Assembly (NCBI RefSeq): GCF_013364275.1
Contig: NZ_CP054932.1
Coordinates: 7,688,001 to 7,752,000 of the forward strand
Reading direction: 5' to 3'
Length of the DNA stretch: 64,000 bases
Source: Actinomadura sp. NAK00032
Lineage (GTDB): Bacteria; Actinomycetota; Actinomycetes; Streptosporangiales; Streptosporangiaceae
Both the position numbers and the translations under genes were made by a program. The notes beneath the pieces are model-generated. The model was not told where the DNA came from. It searched no databases and saw only the letters and a program-made list of their open reading frames with translations. Of this stretch, positions 8,824 to 17,550 are shown piece after piece (position 1 is the stretch's first letter; the number at the start of each line of letters is the position of its first letter).

Positions 8824-10374
8824 TCAGTCGAGCGGGATCTGCGGATGCAGTTCCATGGTGGGCACGGCCGCGATCGTGTCGTAGACCTTCTTGGCGACGG
8901 CCTGATCGTTCATGTAGGCGATCATCTGGGTGCGGTTCATCCCGAGGGTCTGGGACAGCACCTCGTCGTTCAGCACCCAGGCGGCATCGGCCTCCTCGGG
9001 AGTCATCAGCGTCTGCGTCAGGCCGTCGACGATGAACGTCGTGTCGTCCAACTGGGCCTGCGTGACCGTCGCCGTCGACGTCGGGTCGGCGATGACCTCG
9101 GCGACGAAGTCGCGGCTGCGCTGGTGGAACTCCTGCGCGTAGTAGAGCTCGTCCTCGGTCGCGGTCTTGTCGGCGACCCGATTCTTCACGACCTCGGCGT
9201 TGAGGTAGGTCGCCTGGATCAGCAGGTTCCCGGTGACGCTCTGGGCGAAGAACTCGTCCCTGGCCTGGTCCGCGAGGTCGTTCTCACTGACGAGGTCGAG
9301 GTCGTAGTAGGTGCCGACTTCGGTGAGGAAGGGGCAGGGCGAGTCCGGGACCTCGACGAACGTCTTCCCGTCGCCGCCCTCGCAAGCCACAGAGCCCGAG
9401 TCCCCGGCGAGGCAGAACCTCGGCGCGTAGATCAGGTTCCGATACTCGACGACGCCGAGCGGGCTCCGGGTGTCGACACGCACCGTGTTCCCGATGCTCA
9501 TCACGGTGGAGGACGAGTAGGCGGTGGTACGGCCGACCTTTTCCAGGTGCATGCCGACCTGCGGGGCCTTGGTCGCGGCCGAACTGGACGTAGCGCCGAG
9601 CAGTTTGACGTTCAACCCGGTCAAGACGGTGTCCATGACCGTCATGTAGCAGCCGCCGGTCTGGTTTCCGGCGACGATGAGGCCGACCGCCGGGTGGCTC
9701 GGTCCGATCGGCGTCATCAGGTCGCGGGCGACCAGATCGGTCGCTCCGACGCCACCGGCGAGTTGAGCGAGGGCGGCGTCGGTGTCGGTGCCGGTCACCG
9801 GGTCGATCGGGATCAGGCGTTTCAGCGTCGCGATCGCGTTCCGGTTGGAGGTGTCGGCGAAGCCGGGCTGGATGATCGCCTCGCCCGGCTGGCCCGCGTT
9901 CATCCGTCCGATCACGTGGTTGCAGGTCAGCAGGCCGTTGGTGTTGTCGGTGAGGTCGACGACGGTCGCGCCGTAGGTGCCGGTGCCGTCACCCGCGACC
10001 TGGTTGGAGATGCTGCATCCCTGCCGGGGCGGCCGCATCTCCTCGCTGATCGGCCCAGCCACCAGCGTCGGCGCGACGGGACTCTGGGCGACGCCGACCG
10101 ACGGCGCGGGACCGGACTCGACCACGTCGATGCCCCATCGGACGCCATCGATCTCGACGTTCTCGGGAAGCAGCCGCCGCAGTGAGACGAGCGCCGCCGG
10201 GCGCTTCTTCTCTACGAGGACCATGACGACCGGTTCGTCGGTGCGCTTGCCGCCGCGTACCCGGAAGCTGATCCCGACTCCGACGATGTTGGGGTCGCCG
10301 CTCCGCAGGTAACGCTCGATGATCTCGTCCCGGCCGCGTTCGAGGGCCGCCTGGGTGTCCGGCCTGAACTTCAT
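8824..10374 (-). CDS. Trypsin-fold serine peptidase
   Basis: 516 residues. A likely catalytic triad is visible: H153 in L-L-T-C-N-H-V-I-G, D199 in G-T-D-T-D-A-A-L and S326 in L-A-G-D-S-G-S. The first 110 residues contain a V-G-V-G-I-S-F-R-V-R-G-G-K segment like that of large S1-family peptidases without a signal sequence. About 170 helical residues follow the catalytic domain. No signal peptide is seen, so the protein may act in the cytoplasm or leave with its Tat-signal neighbour. The ATG at 10374 overlaps the upstream stop (ATGA), indicating coupled translation. Substrate unknown. Confidence 0.8.
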   Translation of the reverse strand: MKFRPDTQAALERGRDEIIERYLRSGDPNIVGVGISFRVRGGKRTDEPVVMVLVEKKRPAALVSLRRLLPENVEIDGVRWGIDVVESGPAPSVGVAQSPVAPTLVAGPISEEMRPPRQGCSISNQVAGDGTGTYGATVVDLTDNTNGLLTCNHVIGRMNAGQPGEAIIQPGFADTSNRNAIATLKRLIPIDPVTGTDTDAALAQLAGGVGATDLVARDLMTPIGPSHPAVGLIVAGNQTGGCYMTVMDTVLTGLNVKLLGATSSSAATKAPQVGMHLEKVGRTTAYSSSTVMSIGNTVRVDTRSPLGVVEYRNLIYAPRFCLAGDSGSVACEGGDGKTFVEVPDSPCPFLTEVGTYYDLDLVSENDLADQARDEFFAQSVTGNLLIQATYLNAEVVKNRVADKTATEDELYYAQEFHQRSRDFVAEVIADPTSTATVTQAQLDDTTFIVDGLTQTLMTPEEADAAWVLNDEVLSQTLGMNRTQMIAYMNDQAVAKKVYDTIAAVPTMELHPQIPLD

Positions 10375-10940
10375 CGCCGGGCCTCCAGGTGCGGGATCGG
10401 GTGAGCGGGCCTGCCCCGCCGGCTGAGGTGGCGCAGCCCGCCGATCCACAGCGAAGCGGGGTAGTCGCTGTTCGGGTCGAAATGCCGGGAGATGGTCGCG
10501 ATGGCGAGCGCGGCGAGCATGCGCGCGCCGTCGGCGTGCTCCGGATCGTCGGCGAGACGTCCCAGGGCGGCGAGCAGCCGTGCCCGCCCCCGCTGGGCCG
10601 CGCTGCGTCCGGCCAGCGCGTCAGCCGCCGCGGCGACCCGCTCGGCCCGGCGGGGGTCCAGCCGTGCGAGGGCCGCGTCCAGCCGAGCCGCCGTCGCGCG
10701 GGCCTCAGCGGTTCCCGCCTCTCCGAAACTCGGAAATCTGACCGGCACGTTCGCCCCGGCCCTGGCCACCCGAAGCACAACGGCCCGCTGCCGAGCAGTC
10801 AGTCCTGCCTGCGGGCTCGTGGTCGGGCTCGCAGCAGCGGCCGGGGCGAGCGCTCCGCCGAGCACCACGCCGGCGCCCGCGGCGCCGATCGCCCTTCGCC
10901 GGGAGAGGACCGGATATCGCGCCGTTTCCTGTTCTGACAC
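10371..10940 (-). CDS. Tat-signal protein, unknown function
   Basis: 189 residues. The N-terminus carries a twin-arginine signal, S-R-R-R-A-I-G-A-A-G-A-G, followed by a hydrophobic stretch and A-P-A-A-A-A-S, so it is probably exported folded. The mature part is helical and Ala/Arg-rich, and ends with a segment D-P-N-S-D-Y-P-A-S-L-W-I-G-G. It vaguely resembles small subunits that ride with a Tat-exported partner, but I see no cofactor motif. It is the first gene of the packed set and overlaps the peptidase gene by four bases. Confidence 0.7.
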   Translation of the reverse strand: MSEQETARYPVLSRRRAIGAAGAGVVLGGALAPAAAASPTTSPQAGLTARQRAVVLRVARAGANVPVRFPSFGEAGTAEARATAARLDAALARLDPRRAERVAAAADALAGRSAAQRGRARLLAALGRLADDPEHADGARMLAALAIATISRHFDPNSDYPASLWIGGLRHLSRRGRPAHPIPHLEARR

Positions 10941-11038
10941 GTCGGCCGTTTCCTTCCTGCGGGGTGTCAGGTGATGGGAGGCCGCGAATTCGAGGGGCGT
11001 ACCCGACCGGGTGGTCGGCTTCCCGTCGCGTGAAGGAC

Positions 11039-11067
11039 CCGTGCCCGCGGGGTCCCCGCGGGCACGG
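11039..11067 (-). terminator. Hairpin after the 11087-11899 gene
   Basis: Near-perfect palindrome with two 14-base arms (11039-11052 and 11054-11067), 20 bases past the stop at 11087. It separates the exported-protein genes from the Tat/protease/prenyl gene set that starts at 10940. Confidence 0.65.
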
Positions 11068-11086
11068 ACCGGTCAGGCGCTCCGGG

Positions 11087-11899
11087 TCAGAGCTGGTCGT
11101 AGAGCTTCTGGACGATGTACTCGTTCTGGATCACGGTGCTCGTCCCGGCCGCCGCCGGGAACCCGCCGACCTGGTTGATCAGCCAGTCGGCGACGCCGCC
11201 GCCGAACACGCACCCCTTGGCACCGGGCACCGCGAAGGCGTTGTCGACGTGCTTGGCCTGCAGCACCTCGGGCGGCGGGTCCTGCCGCGCGATCGACGCC
11301 GCCTCACCGCTGATCGGGGTGTTGGGCGCCGGCGGGTTCGTGGTCCCGGTGGTGAAGCTCAGCTTGATCGGGTTGCTGTCGGTCCCGACCGTGCAGTGGG
11401 ATCCGAGGAACGGGTTGATGAGCCGGACCTTCAGCCCGACGTTGATCCTGAAGTCCAGGCTCGGCGGCGTCTCGAAGGTGCCGGCGTACTCCGGCCTGGC
11501 GTACACGGCCGTCAGGAGCGGGTCACCGAACAGCCCGCCCTGGACGAGCATCTTCTCCGCGCGGAGCTTCCCGAAGACCGTCGTGAACTTGAAGGTCGAG
11601 GGGTTGAAGGCGCTCGCGTACGTGATCTGCATCGGCTTCTCGATCGCCTGATCGAAATTGCCGATCTGGAACTTCCCGCTGGTGATGACGGCCACGATGC
11701 ACCGCGACAGGTGCGGGTCCGACCCCTCCGGGAGGGGCGGGCAGTCGGCGAAGTCGAAGCTTGCCGGGATCGGGTCCGGGTTGGCGGCGGGCGCCGCCTC
11801 GGCCGAGGCGCCCAGGCCGAAGACGAGCGTCGCCGCGGCAGCGGCGGCGGTGGGAAGCGCAAGCCGGGCCTTGCGCCTGCGGAAACGGGTGGACTTCAC
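11087..11899 (-). CDS. Exported protein related to the middle of the 702-residue protein
   Basis: 270 residues from a GTG at 11899 with GAAAGGA seven bases upstream. The frame runs open to 12115, but that part lacks a ribosome site and would bury the signal peptide. The signal is Arg-rich, then A-L-P-T-A-A-A-A-A-A-T-L-V-F-G-L-G and A-E-A-A-P. Blocks S-H-C-T-V-G-T-D-S-N-P-I (about residue 165) and A-V-P-G-A-K-G-C (about 225) match D-K-C-M-T-S-P-T-L and I-P-A-F-S-G-C-G in the 13022-15130 protein at similar spacing. The cysteines may pair. Function unknown; hairpins on the 3' side suggest a single-gene transcript. Confidence 0.75.
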   Translation of the reverse strand: MKSTRFRRRKARLALPTAAAAAATLVFGLGASAEAAPAANPDPIPASFDFADCPPLPEGSDPHLSRCIVAVITSGKFQIGNFDQAIEKPMQITYASAFNPSTFKFTTVFGKLRAEKMLVQGGLFGDPLLTAVYARPEYAGTFETPPSLDFRINVGLKVRLINPFLGSHCTVGTDSNPIKLSFTTGTTNPPAPNTPISGEAASIARQDPPPEVLQAKHVDNAFAVPGAKGCVFGGGVADWLINQVGGFPAAAGTSTVIQNEYIVQKLYDQL

Positions 11900-12195
11900 C
11901 GGTCGGTCCTTTCTTCGTGCCGGCAGAAACGGAATCGCAGCGCCGGACGATCTGGCTTGACCGCCACTGACGCGGAACCGTGAGACGGACTTCACTACGG
12001 GAAGATCCTTGATTCCTAACCGGAGAATAGGACCAGGACATTGACTGTTCAATACGCCCGAGCGCGCTAATGTGAACAATTTTTTGACCTTGTTAGCGGC
12101 TGCCAGAAGCGGCACCTTACAGATGCCTTATATTGTCACCCGCCGCAGTCCGGCGAGCGACCTTCTTCCACCGGCGGCCACTCTTCCCGATCCGG

Positions 12196-12840
12196 CTAAG
12201 GGCTGGTAATGATCTGACTCGGCGACACGCTCAGTTGCGTCGTGACCACCACCTGGTCGCCGATCGCGATGAAGCCGCCCGGGCAGGCGAAATTCACAAA
12301 GGTCACACCCATGTTCCCGCCACCGAGGGCCAGCACGCTCCCGTTGTTGGTGAACGTGGCATCAGCCTTTCCGAGGTCGCCGGCAGGATCGGCGATATCG
12401 GCCTGGCATCTGTTCGTCCCCACCAGGTTGAGCTGGAAGCCGAACAGGTCGCCGCTCGTCTTGCCCGTAGCGGGGTCATAGGAGGCGGCGGTCATGTCCA
12501 GTTGGACTTCGCTGGTCATGGTGACCGTGTACTGGACGCCATCCGGCCCGGAGCAGCCGTCGAAGGAGACGCTGTCGAACTCGACGAGCTGGCTCCCCGA
12601 GAGCCCGGAACCGGTCTTCGCCGCACCGGTGAACGTCGCACTGCCGCAGTCGATGTTCCATCCCCTGGTCACGTTGCTGATCCGCAACGGAGCGGTCGCC
12701 GTCAGGGCACCGCCGGGCGTGACGGTCCACGTGTCCGCGGGCGCCGCCGCCGCCTGAACCGCGGCGGCACCGACGGTGCCCGCCGCGACGACCACCGCGA
12801 GGACGGACCGCCACGCTCGAACCGACTTCAGACCTTTCAC
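12196..12840 (-). CDS. Exported W-T-V-x-P-G-G family protein
   Basis: 214 residues from a GTG at 12840 preceded by GAAAGG; ATG 12855 is an alternative that adds five residues. A signal peptide covers about 1-32 (S-V-L-A-V-V-V-A-A-G ... A-A-A-A-P-A). The mature chain begins D-T-W-T-V-T-P-G-G-A-L-T-A-T-A. Later come C-G-S-A-T-F, the shared A-A-S-Y-D-P-A-T-G-K-T-S-G block, a late C-P-G-G, I-G-D-Q and a closing I-I-T-S-P. It looks like an extracellular beta-rich domain, with four cysteines. Same family as the 5064 and 15217 proteins and the C-terminus of the 13022 protein. Confidence 0.8.
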   Translation of the reverse strand: MKGLKSVRAWRSVLAVVVAAGTVGAAAVQAAAAPADTWTVTPGGALTATAPLRISNVTRGWNIDCGSATFTGAAKTGSGLSGSQLVEFDSVSFDGCSGPDGVQYTVTMTSEVQLDMTAASYDPATGKTSGDLFGFQLNLVGTNRCQADIADPAGDLGKADATFTNNGSVLALGGGNMGVTFVNFACPGGFIAIGDQVVVTTQLSVSPSQIITSP

Positions 12841-12878
12841 GTCAACGCCTTTCATACGGGAGCCGGGACGCCTCCGCA

Positions 12879-12910
12879 CTCACCGCGGGCCTGGAGCGGC
12901 CCGCGGTGAG
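12879..12910 (-). terminator. Hairpin between two exported-protein genes
   Basis: Perfect 13-bp inverted repeat (12879-12891 with 12898-12910) with a six-base loop. It lies about 110 bases past the stop at 13022 and just before the start of the 12196-12840 gene, and probably ends the 702-residue protein's transcript. Confidence 0.6.
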
Positions 12911-13021
12911 GCGGCCGAGCCGCACCTGCGCTGGGGTGGTGCAGGCAAGTGCGGCCGGTCCCTGAATTCTCGGCGCGGAATCTTCGGCCCGGCGGAGCCC
13001 GGGTCGGAGAAGCGCGGCCGG

Positions 13022-15130
13022 CTAGGGGTGGGTGATCTTCTGCCCCGGCGGGAAGACGAAGTCGCCTTCCTGGCCGCTGAACACCGTCCCGTAATCGAAC
13101 CCTGGGAATCTGCAGGTCGACTTGGGTGAAGGAATCAGGCTGGTCAAGCCTGCCAGGGACAGGGTATGGGTCGCGTTGTCGTAGATCCCGCTGATCGTGC
13201 CGGGGCCCTCCACAGTGGGGCCGAAGAATCGCTCGGTCAGGCCACCACTGATCCGCAGCGAGCAGTTCGCGTCGTCGACACGGCCGTTGAGCACCACACC
13301 GTTCACGGTCAGCGCCACCTGGCCGCCACCTTTATCGGTTGCGACATTCAGCCACAGGGAACCTTCCTGGGTGACCTTGATCGGGTGGACGATCCCGTTG
13401 TAGTCCGTCACGGTGCAGCCTTCAGCGGACAGGCTGCCCTTGGCCAGCCTGTAGCGCGACTGCCAGTGCCGAGCTTCCATATCGAAGCGCATGGCCATCG
13501 ACTTGCAGCGGAACTCGTTGCGCCGCGTGCCGATCTTTCGCTCAAGGACGAACGGCTTCCCGGGCTTCGTGGTCGCGACGATCTCTCCACCCGGGTTGAC
13601 GGTCCAGGTCTCAGGAGGGGGAGCCACGCCGTCCACGCAGTTTTGTCCGGTGACGGGGTTGCACCACAACCCCGCTTCAGCATTCACATAGTTACCCGAA
13701 CCTGAAACGCTCGCAGTCAGGAGGGGACTGAGGTCCTCGGTCACTCCGCAGCCGGAGAAGGCTGGGATCTTCAGATCCTGCACGATGAGCGTCTGACCGA
13801 AATCGTAGGAGGCCACGCCCGTCCGGTGATTACCCAGAAAAGCGTCACCGGTGAACAGGGTCGGGCTGGTCATGCATTTGTCGCCGAGATCGATCGGCAG
13901 TCCGTTGACTTCCACCTCGCCCGCCTTGATGCGAACGTACGATCTGGCCCGCAACTCCGAATCCTTGAGGACATTGGCGGCATACCGCTGGTTATTCAAA
14001 GCACGAATTCGCAGGTTACCGGTGATCGGGCCGTCTTTCCCGGAGGCACCGATCTGAATGGTCTCCGCGACCGCACGCGTCGGCATGAACCCGAAACCGA
14101 GAACGGTGCCAGGGGTCGGGTATGAGCGATTGATAAAGTAACCCCACAGTTCCCTGTAGTTAGGCCCGAAGACGCTGGCGGGCTTGTAATCGGTGGTCGG
14201 CGCCCGTATCAGATTCTCGACGGCCACCGGGACAGCGTTGCCCGCTTTCTTGATGTTCACGAACCCCACCGCTTTGACGCATTGCGGTATCCCCTCGCCA
14301 TCGACACCACGCAGACCATCGGGACGTTCCGGGTTGTCAAAGATCTCATGCAGCGCGGCATCATTATTGATGCCGTACCGAGGGTCCTCTCCCGGGGCGG
14401 GGAGCACTTCGCACAGATTCTCCTCCGGCGCTGCGGCGGCCTGCGTGGATGGCGCGGTCAAAGCACTGCGCGTCGGAGAACGGGTCTCTGATCCGACCCG
14501 TACCGTACCCAGCACCGTCTCCTTCTCCGCCGCGCATCGCAGCGCCAGCCCCGCCGCGCCGGCGCCCGTCGCCACGTCCTCCGGTACCAGCGACAGATCC
14601 AGGCCATGAGTGGTCCATGAGAGCCCGCCCGGCGCCTGGGGGACCACCGGCGGCGCCACCCCGCTACCGGTCAGGTGAACGTTCCCGCCGTCGCGCGCCG
14701 AAGTGGCCGCCAGGGCGAAGGCGGGCCATCCGCCGCGCCCGTCACCACCGGGCTGCCGAAGGGCGACCTGCATCTCTGCGACGCCCCCGATCGCCGGGGA
14801 AGGCGCGTCGGTGGAGGGCGCCCCCGTCACCGGCGGTGCCGGTGCCCCGCCGGGCGCGGTCGCCAGCACGCCCTTCACCAGCTCGGCGGGGACGGTTACA
14901 TCGACCTTGATGGTGCCCAGTTGAACCGGCTGGCCGACGGTCGCGGTCGACGGAACGTTCGAGTCGACCCGAAGTCGCACCTCGTGCGTTCCGGACTTCC
15001 CAGAGCATGTGAGCCGGACGTCCGCGCCGATGTCCGCCATGGCCGGCGGGACGGCCGTCAACGCGCCGCCGCCCACGGCGACGATCGCGACCGCCGCGAT
15101 CCGCGCGACGGTTCTGGACATCCGCTGCAT
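13022..15130 (-). CDS. Large modular exported protein (DUF6801-like start)
   Basis: 702 residues from the ATG at 15130, with AAGGATG upstream. A signal peptide covers about 1-32. Residues 33-230 look like a DUF6801-type domain (V-R-L-T-C-S-G-K-S-G, V-G-Q-P-V-Q-L-G-T). Residues about 240-500 carry C-V-K-A-V-G-F-V-N, D-K-C-M-T-S-P and I-P-A-F-S-G-C-G, resembling the separate 270-residue protein at 11087. Residues 507-702 open E-T-W-T-V-N-P-G-G-E and close G-Q-K-I-T-H-P, the module carried alone by the 5064, 12196 and 15217 proteins. No sortase signal or membrane anchor is seen. It may bind the cell wall or partner proteins; that is a guess. Confidence 0.75.
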   Translation of the reverse strand: MQRMSRTVARIAAVAIVAVGGGALTAVPPAMADIGADVRLTCSGKSGTHEVRLRVDSNVPSTATVGQPVQLGTIKVDVTVPAELVKGVLATAPGGAPAPPVTGAPSTDAPSPAIGGVAEMQVALRQPGGDGRGGWPAFALAATSARDGGNVHLTGSGVAPPVVPQAPGGLSWTTHGLDLSLVPEDVATGAGAAGLALRCAAEKETVLGTVRVGSETRSPTRSALTAPSTQAAAAPEENLCEVLPAPGEDPRYGINNDAALHEIFDNPERPDGLRGVDGEGIPQCVKAVGFVNIKKAGNAVPVAVENLIRAPTTDYKPASVFGPNYRELWGYFINRSYPTPGTVLGFGFMPTRAVAETIQIGASGKDGPITGNLRIRALNNQRYAANVLKDSELRARSYVRIKAGEVEVNGLPIDLGDKCMTSPTLFTGDAFLGNHRTGVASYDFGQTLIVQDLKIPAFSGCGVTEDLSPLLTASVSGSGNYVNAEAGLWCNPVTGQNCVDGVAPPPETWTVNPGGEIVATTKPGKPFVLERKIGTRRNEFRCKSMAMRFDMEARHWQSRYRLAKGSLSAEGCTVTDYNGIVHPIKVTQEGSLWLNVATDKGGGQVALTVNGVVLNGRVDDANCSLRISGGLTERFFGPTVEGPGTISGIYDNATHTLSLAGLTSLIPSPKSTCRFPGFDYGTVFSGQEGDFVFPPGQKITHP

Positions 15131-15157
15131 TTCACATCCTTGATCGACAGGGGCGGA

Positions 15158-15188
15158 GCCGCACCCGGGCGGGAGGCCCGGGTGCGGC
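15158..15188 (-). terminator. Hairpin after the 15217-15894 gene
   Basis: Perfect 13-bp inverted repeat (15158-15170 with 15176-15188) and a five-base loop, 29 bases past the stop at 15217. Confidence 0.65.
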
Positions 15189-15216
15189 TTCGGTTCAGGA
15201 CGGTGCCGTCACCTCG

Positions 15217-15894
15217 TCAGGGGGTGTACGAGATGGTCTGGCCCGGGGACAGGTTGTAGGTGCCCATGAGGGCGGCCGTGTCGCCCACGTTGATCAGAGT
15301 GTCGGGGCAGGTCGCCTCGGTCACGCTGGTCACGACGAGGTTGTTGGCGCCCGACACGGTGAGCGTGCTGGGGTCGCCGGGGTTCGTGGGATTCGTGTGC
15401 TCGCCGGAGATGTACGCGCCCGAGCCGTCGGCCGCGGTGATCTCCGCCGTGCAGTTGATGTTGCTCTCGAGCTTGACCTTGACGCCCGTCAGCTTGCCGG
15501 TCGTCTTTCCGGTGAGCGCGTCGTAGCCGCCCGGGTCGGCGTCGAAGGACCACGGCAGGCCCATCGCGGTCACCTTGACGACGATCCCCGTCGGGCCGTC
15601 GCACCAGTTGTTGGGGTTGCCGGGCGTCGAGAAGTTCACACTGCTCAGCGAGGCGATGCCGATCCCGTCGGCGTCGCTGGTCGCCACGGTGCCGGTGGCC
15701 GTCGAGTTCGTGCAGACCAGGGGCGACCCGGTGTTCAGGTCGACGGCCTGGATCGCGCCGGCGTTGGTCCCGGTGACGGCGCCACCGGGAGAAGCCGTCC
15801 AGCCGCCGGCCGCGGAGGCGGGCATGGCGGTGAGGGCAAGAGTGGTGGCCGCGACCGCGCCGGCGGTCAGAGCCTTCTGAGTGAGCTTTCGCAT
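15217..15894 (-). CDS. Exported W-T-A-S-P-G-G family protein
   Basis: 225 residues from the ATG at 15894, with AGGA upstream; the frame is open to 15948 but that start is weaker. The signal peptide (K-L-T-Q-K-A-L-T-A-G-A-V ... A-S-A-A) covers about 1-30. The mature chain starts G-G-W-T-A-S-P-G-G-A-V-T-G-T and has the shared A-L-T-G-K-T-T-G-K block, V-T-S-V-T-E-A-T-C-P, N-V-G-D-T-A and a closing I-S-Y-T-P. It is the most upstream member of the exported-protein cluster, with its own 3' hairpin. Likely cell-surface or secreted; activity unknown. Confidence 0.8.
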   Translation of the reverse strand: MRKLTQKALTAGAVAATTLALTAMPASAAGGWTASPGGAVTGTNAGAIQAVDLNTGSPLVCTNSTATGTVATSDADGIGIASLSSVNFSTPGNPNNWCDGPTGIVVKVTAMGLPWSFDADPGGYDALTGKTTGKLTGVKVKLESNINCTAEITAADGSGAYISGEHTNPTNPGDPSTLTVSGANNLVVTSVTEATCPDTLINVGDTAALMGTYNLSPGQTISYTP

Positions 15895-16238
15895 GTCAGT
15901 CCTGTTTCCCTTCGCGGGGGGTGCTTCGTTCTCAATTGATAGGGACACTGACCGCGTTATGCAGAAGCAACTCCTTCAGGGTCGATGGGAGCAGAACCCT
16001 TGGAACCGAACCCGCCGGCTCCAGCACACGACCACCCAGCCCTGCCGTTCTCTTATCAGAAGATACCTACCGGTAACGGGCATTTCAAGAGATTGTGAAG
16101 ACTTCTCTCAATCATTCCAGTGGCCACCCTTGTGATTGTCACCACTTTAGTATTCGATCAGCTTCGATTGTCATCGCCTTAGGCGTTTCACCAGCGAGCG
16201 GTGCCGTTCGGGGCGACGGTCAGATGCCTCGCGAGGGA
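15895..16238 (-). other. 344-base gene-free stretch
   Basis: Lies between the mce operon end and the 15894 start, and must hold the promoter of the exported-protein gene. It is less G+C-rich than its surroundings. It contains two close copies of GATTGTCAYC (16134-16143, 16166-16175) and a TACCGGTA palindrome (16068-16075). I see no reading frame with a ribosome site and no clear terminator. Confidence 0.5.
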
Positions 16239-16790
16239 TCAGTTACCGAGGGTATCAATGGCGGCGATCTTCCATTTGCCGTCGGCGTACAGGGCGTCGA
16301 CGGCGAAGACGGCCGCGGAGTAGCTCGTCTTGTTCGTGTCAGTGCGGGTGTTGCGCTGGTCGGCGAAGACCAGCAGGCGGGCCCGGTCGCCGGTCAGCGA
16401 CTTCACCGCCGAGTCGGTGACCGACGTGGTGAGTACCTGCTTCTGCTGCGGTGCCTGCTTGCGCACCAGGGCGAATAGCTGGTTGTACTGCTGAACGGCC
16501 TTTCCGGTGAGCAGTTCCTGCGCCGCCTTCTCCGTCTTGGCCGTGTCGGCGTAGTTGTAGGAGAACACCGTGTTGACCACCGTGGTCACCTGGCCTTTGA
16601 CCTCGGCGGTCCGTCCATTGTCACTGAGCGCGTCGTTCTGTGCGGATGCCGCGCCCGTCAGGTCGCGTTCCTGGGTGTTAGACCAGGCGGCGACTCCACC
16701 GAGCGCTATTGTCAGCGCGCCGAGGAGGACGACCAGGCGGGTGCGCGCGGTGCCGGGGACGAACCGGCCGACCGAAGTGATCGCTGCCAT
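16239..16790 (-). CDS. Mce-associated membrane protein
   Basis: 183 residues: a short cytoplasmic start, one membrane helix at about 18-37 (L-V-V-L-L-G-A-L-T-I-A-L), then an NTF2-like extracytoplasmic domain. Family landmarks are V-F-S-Y-N-Y, the A-A-Q-E-L-L-T-G-K-A region and the late R-L-L-V-F-A-D-Q-R-N-T-R strand. It is the last gene of the mce operon, 18 bases after the previous one. Such proteins are thought to stabilise the Mce complex in the envelope; no enzymatic residues are expected. Confidence 0.85.
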   Translation of the reverse strand: MAAITSVGRFVPGTARTRLVVLLGALTIALGGVAAWSNTQERDLTGAASAQNDALSDNGRTAEVKGQVTTVVNTVFSYNYADTAKTEKAAQELLTGKAVQQYNQLFALVRKQAPQQKQVLTTSVTDSAVKSLTGDRARLLVFADQRNTRTDTNKTSYSAAVFAVDALYADGKWKIAAIDTLGN

Positions 16791-16808
16791 TCGCTTTCTC
16801 CTTCCCGC

Positions 16809-17531
16809 TCAGGGCGTTCCGGTCGGGGCCTGGCCGAGCGCCGACAGTTTCCAGCCGTCCGAGGTCCGGGTGAGCTGGCCGGCCATGCGCCGGGTGTTGT
16901 CGACCGGCTTGCCGTCGGCGCCGGTGATGGTGATGCGGACGGCGGCGATCACGGCCGCCTTGCCCGCGCGGGTGTCGAGTTCGGTCAGCCCGGATTCGAG
17001 GATCTTCGCGGTGCTGGTCGTCTTCGCCTTCCGCACCTCGGTCTTCAACCGCTCCCGGCCCTGAACGATCTGGTCGTAGAGCTGCGCCGTCGCCGAGTCC
17101 TGCCACACCTTGAGGCCCGCGTCCACCTGGCGGTAGTCGAGGGTGTTGAGGTTGACGATCTCCTGCCCGGCGACGGCGAGCACCCGGTCCCGTTCGGCGG
17201 CGTAGGCCAGCGAGTCGTCGCCGGACACCGAGTGGTACGACCAGCCGAACCAGGCGGCGGCGGCCGCCGCGACCAGCGTCACCAGAGACGCGATCCGGAT
17301 GAGCGGGTCCTTGGAGAGCCTGCGCCGGGGCTTCACGTCCGCGTCCTTCTCCGGCGGCTCGGCTTCCGGCGTCTCGTCGGTCTTCTTCCCGGCCGGCTCA
17401 GCGGTCTCTCCGCTCTCATCCGCGACCGGTTCCTGCTCGGCGGGCTCGCCGCCGACGTCGAGGTCCTCGGGCTCCTCGGCCTGAACCTCGGGCTCCTCAG
17501 CCGCCGTTTCGGCGGTCTTCGTCTTGGACAC
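16809..17531 (-). CDS. Mce-associated membrane protein with acidic N-terminus
   Basis: 240 residues from a GTG at 17531 with AAAGGGG upstream; the frame is open to 17696 inside the next gene. The first 85 residues are strongly Glu/Asp/Pro-rich and probably disordered in the cytoplasm. A basic R-R-R-L-S-K patch and one membrane helix (about 95-115) follow, then an NTF2-like domain ending W-K-L-S-A-L-G. The acidic tail sets it apart from its three paralogues. It follows the 17551 gene by 19 bases. Confidence 0.8.
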   Translation of the reverse strand: MSKTKTAETAAEEPEVQAEEPEDLDVGGEPAEQEPVADESGETAEPAGKKTDETPEAEPPEKDADVKPRRRLSKDPLIRIASLVTLVAAAAAAWFGWSYHSVSGDDSLAYAAERDRVLAVAGQEIVNLNTLDYRQVDAGLKVWQDSATAQLYDQIVQGRERLKTEVRKAKTTSTAKILESGLTELDTRAGKAAVIAAVRITITGADGKPVDNTRRMAGQLTRTSDGWKLSALGQAPTGTP

Positions 17532-17550
17532 CTGAATCCACCCCTTTCCT

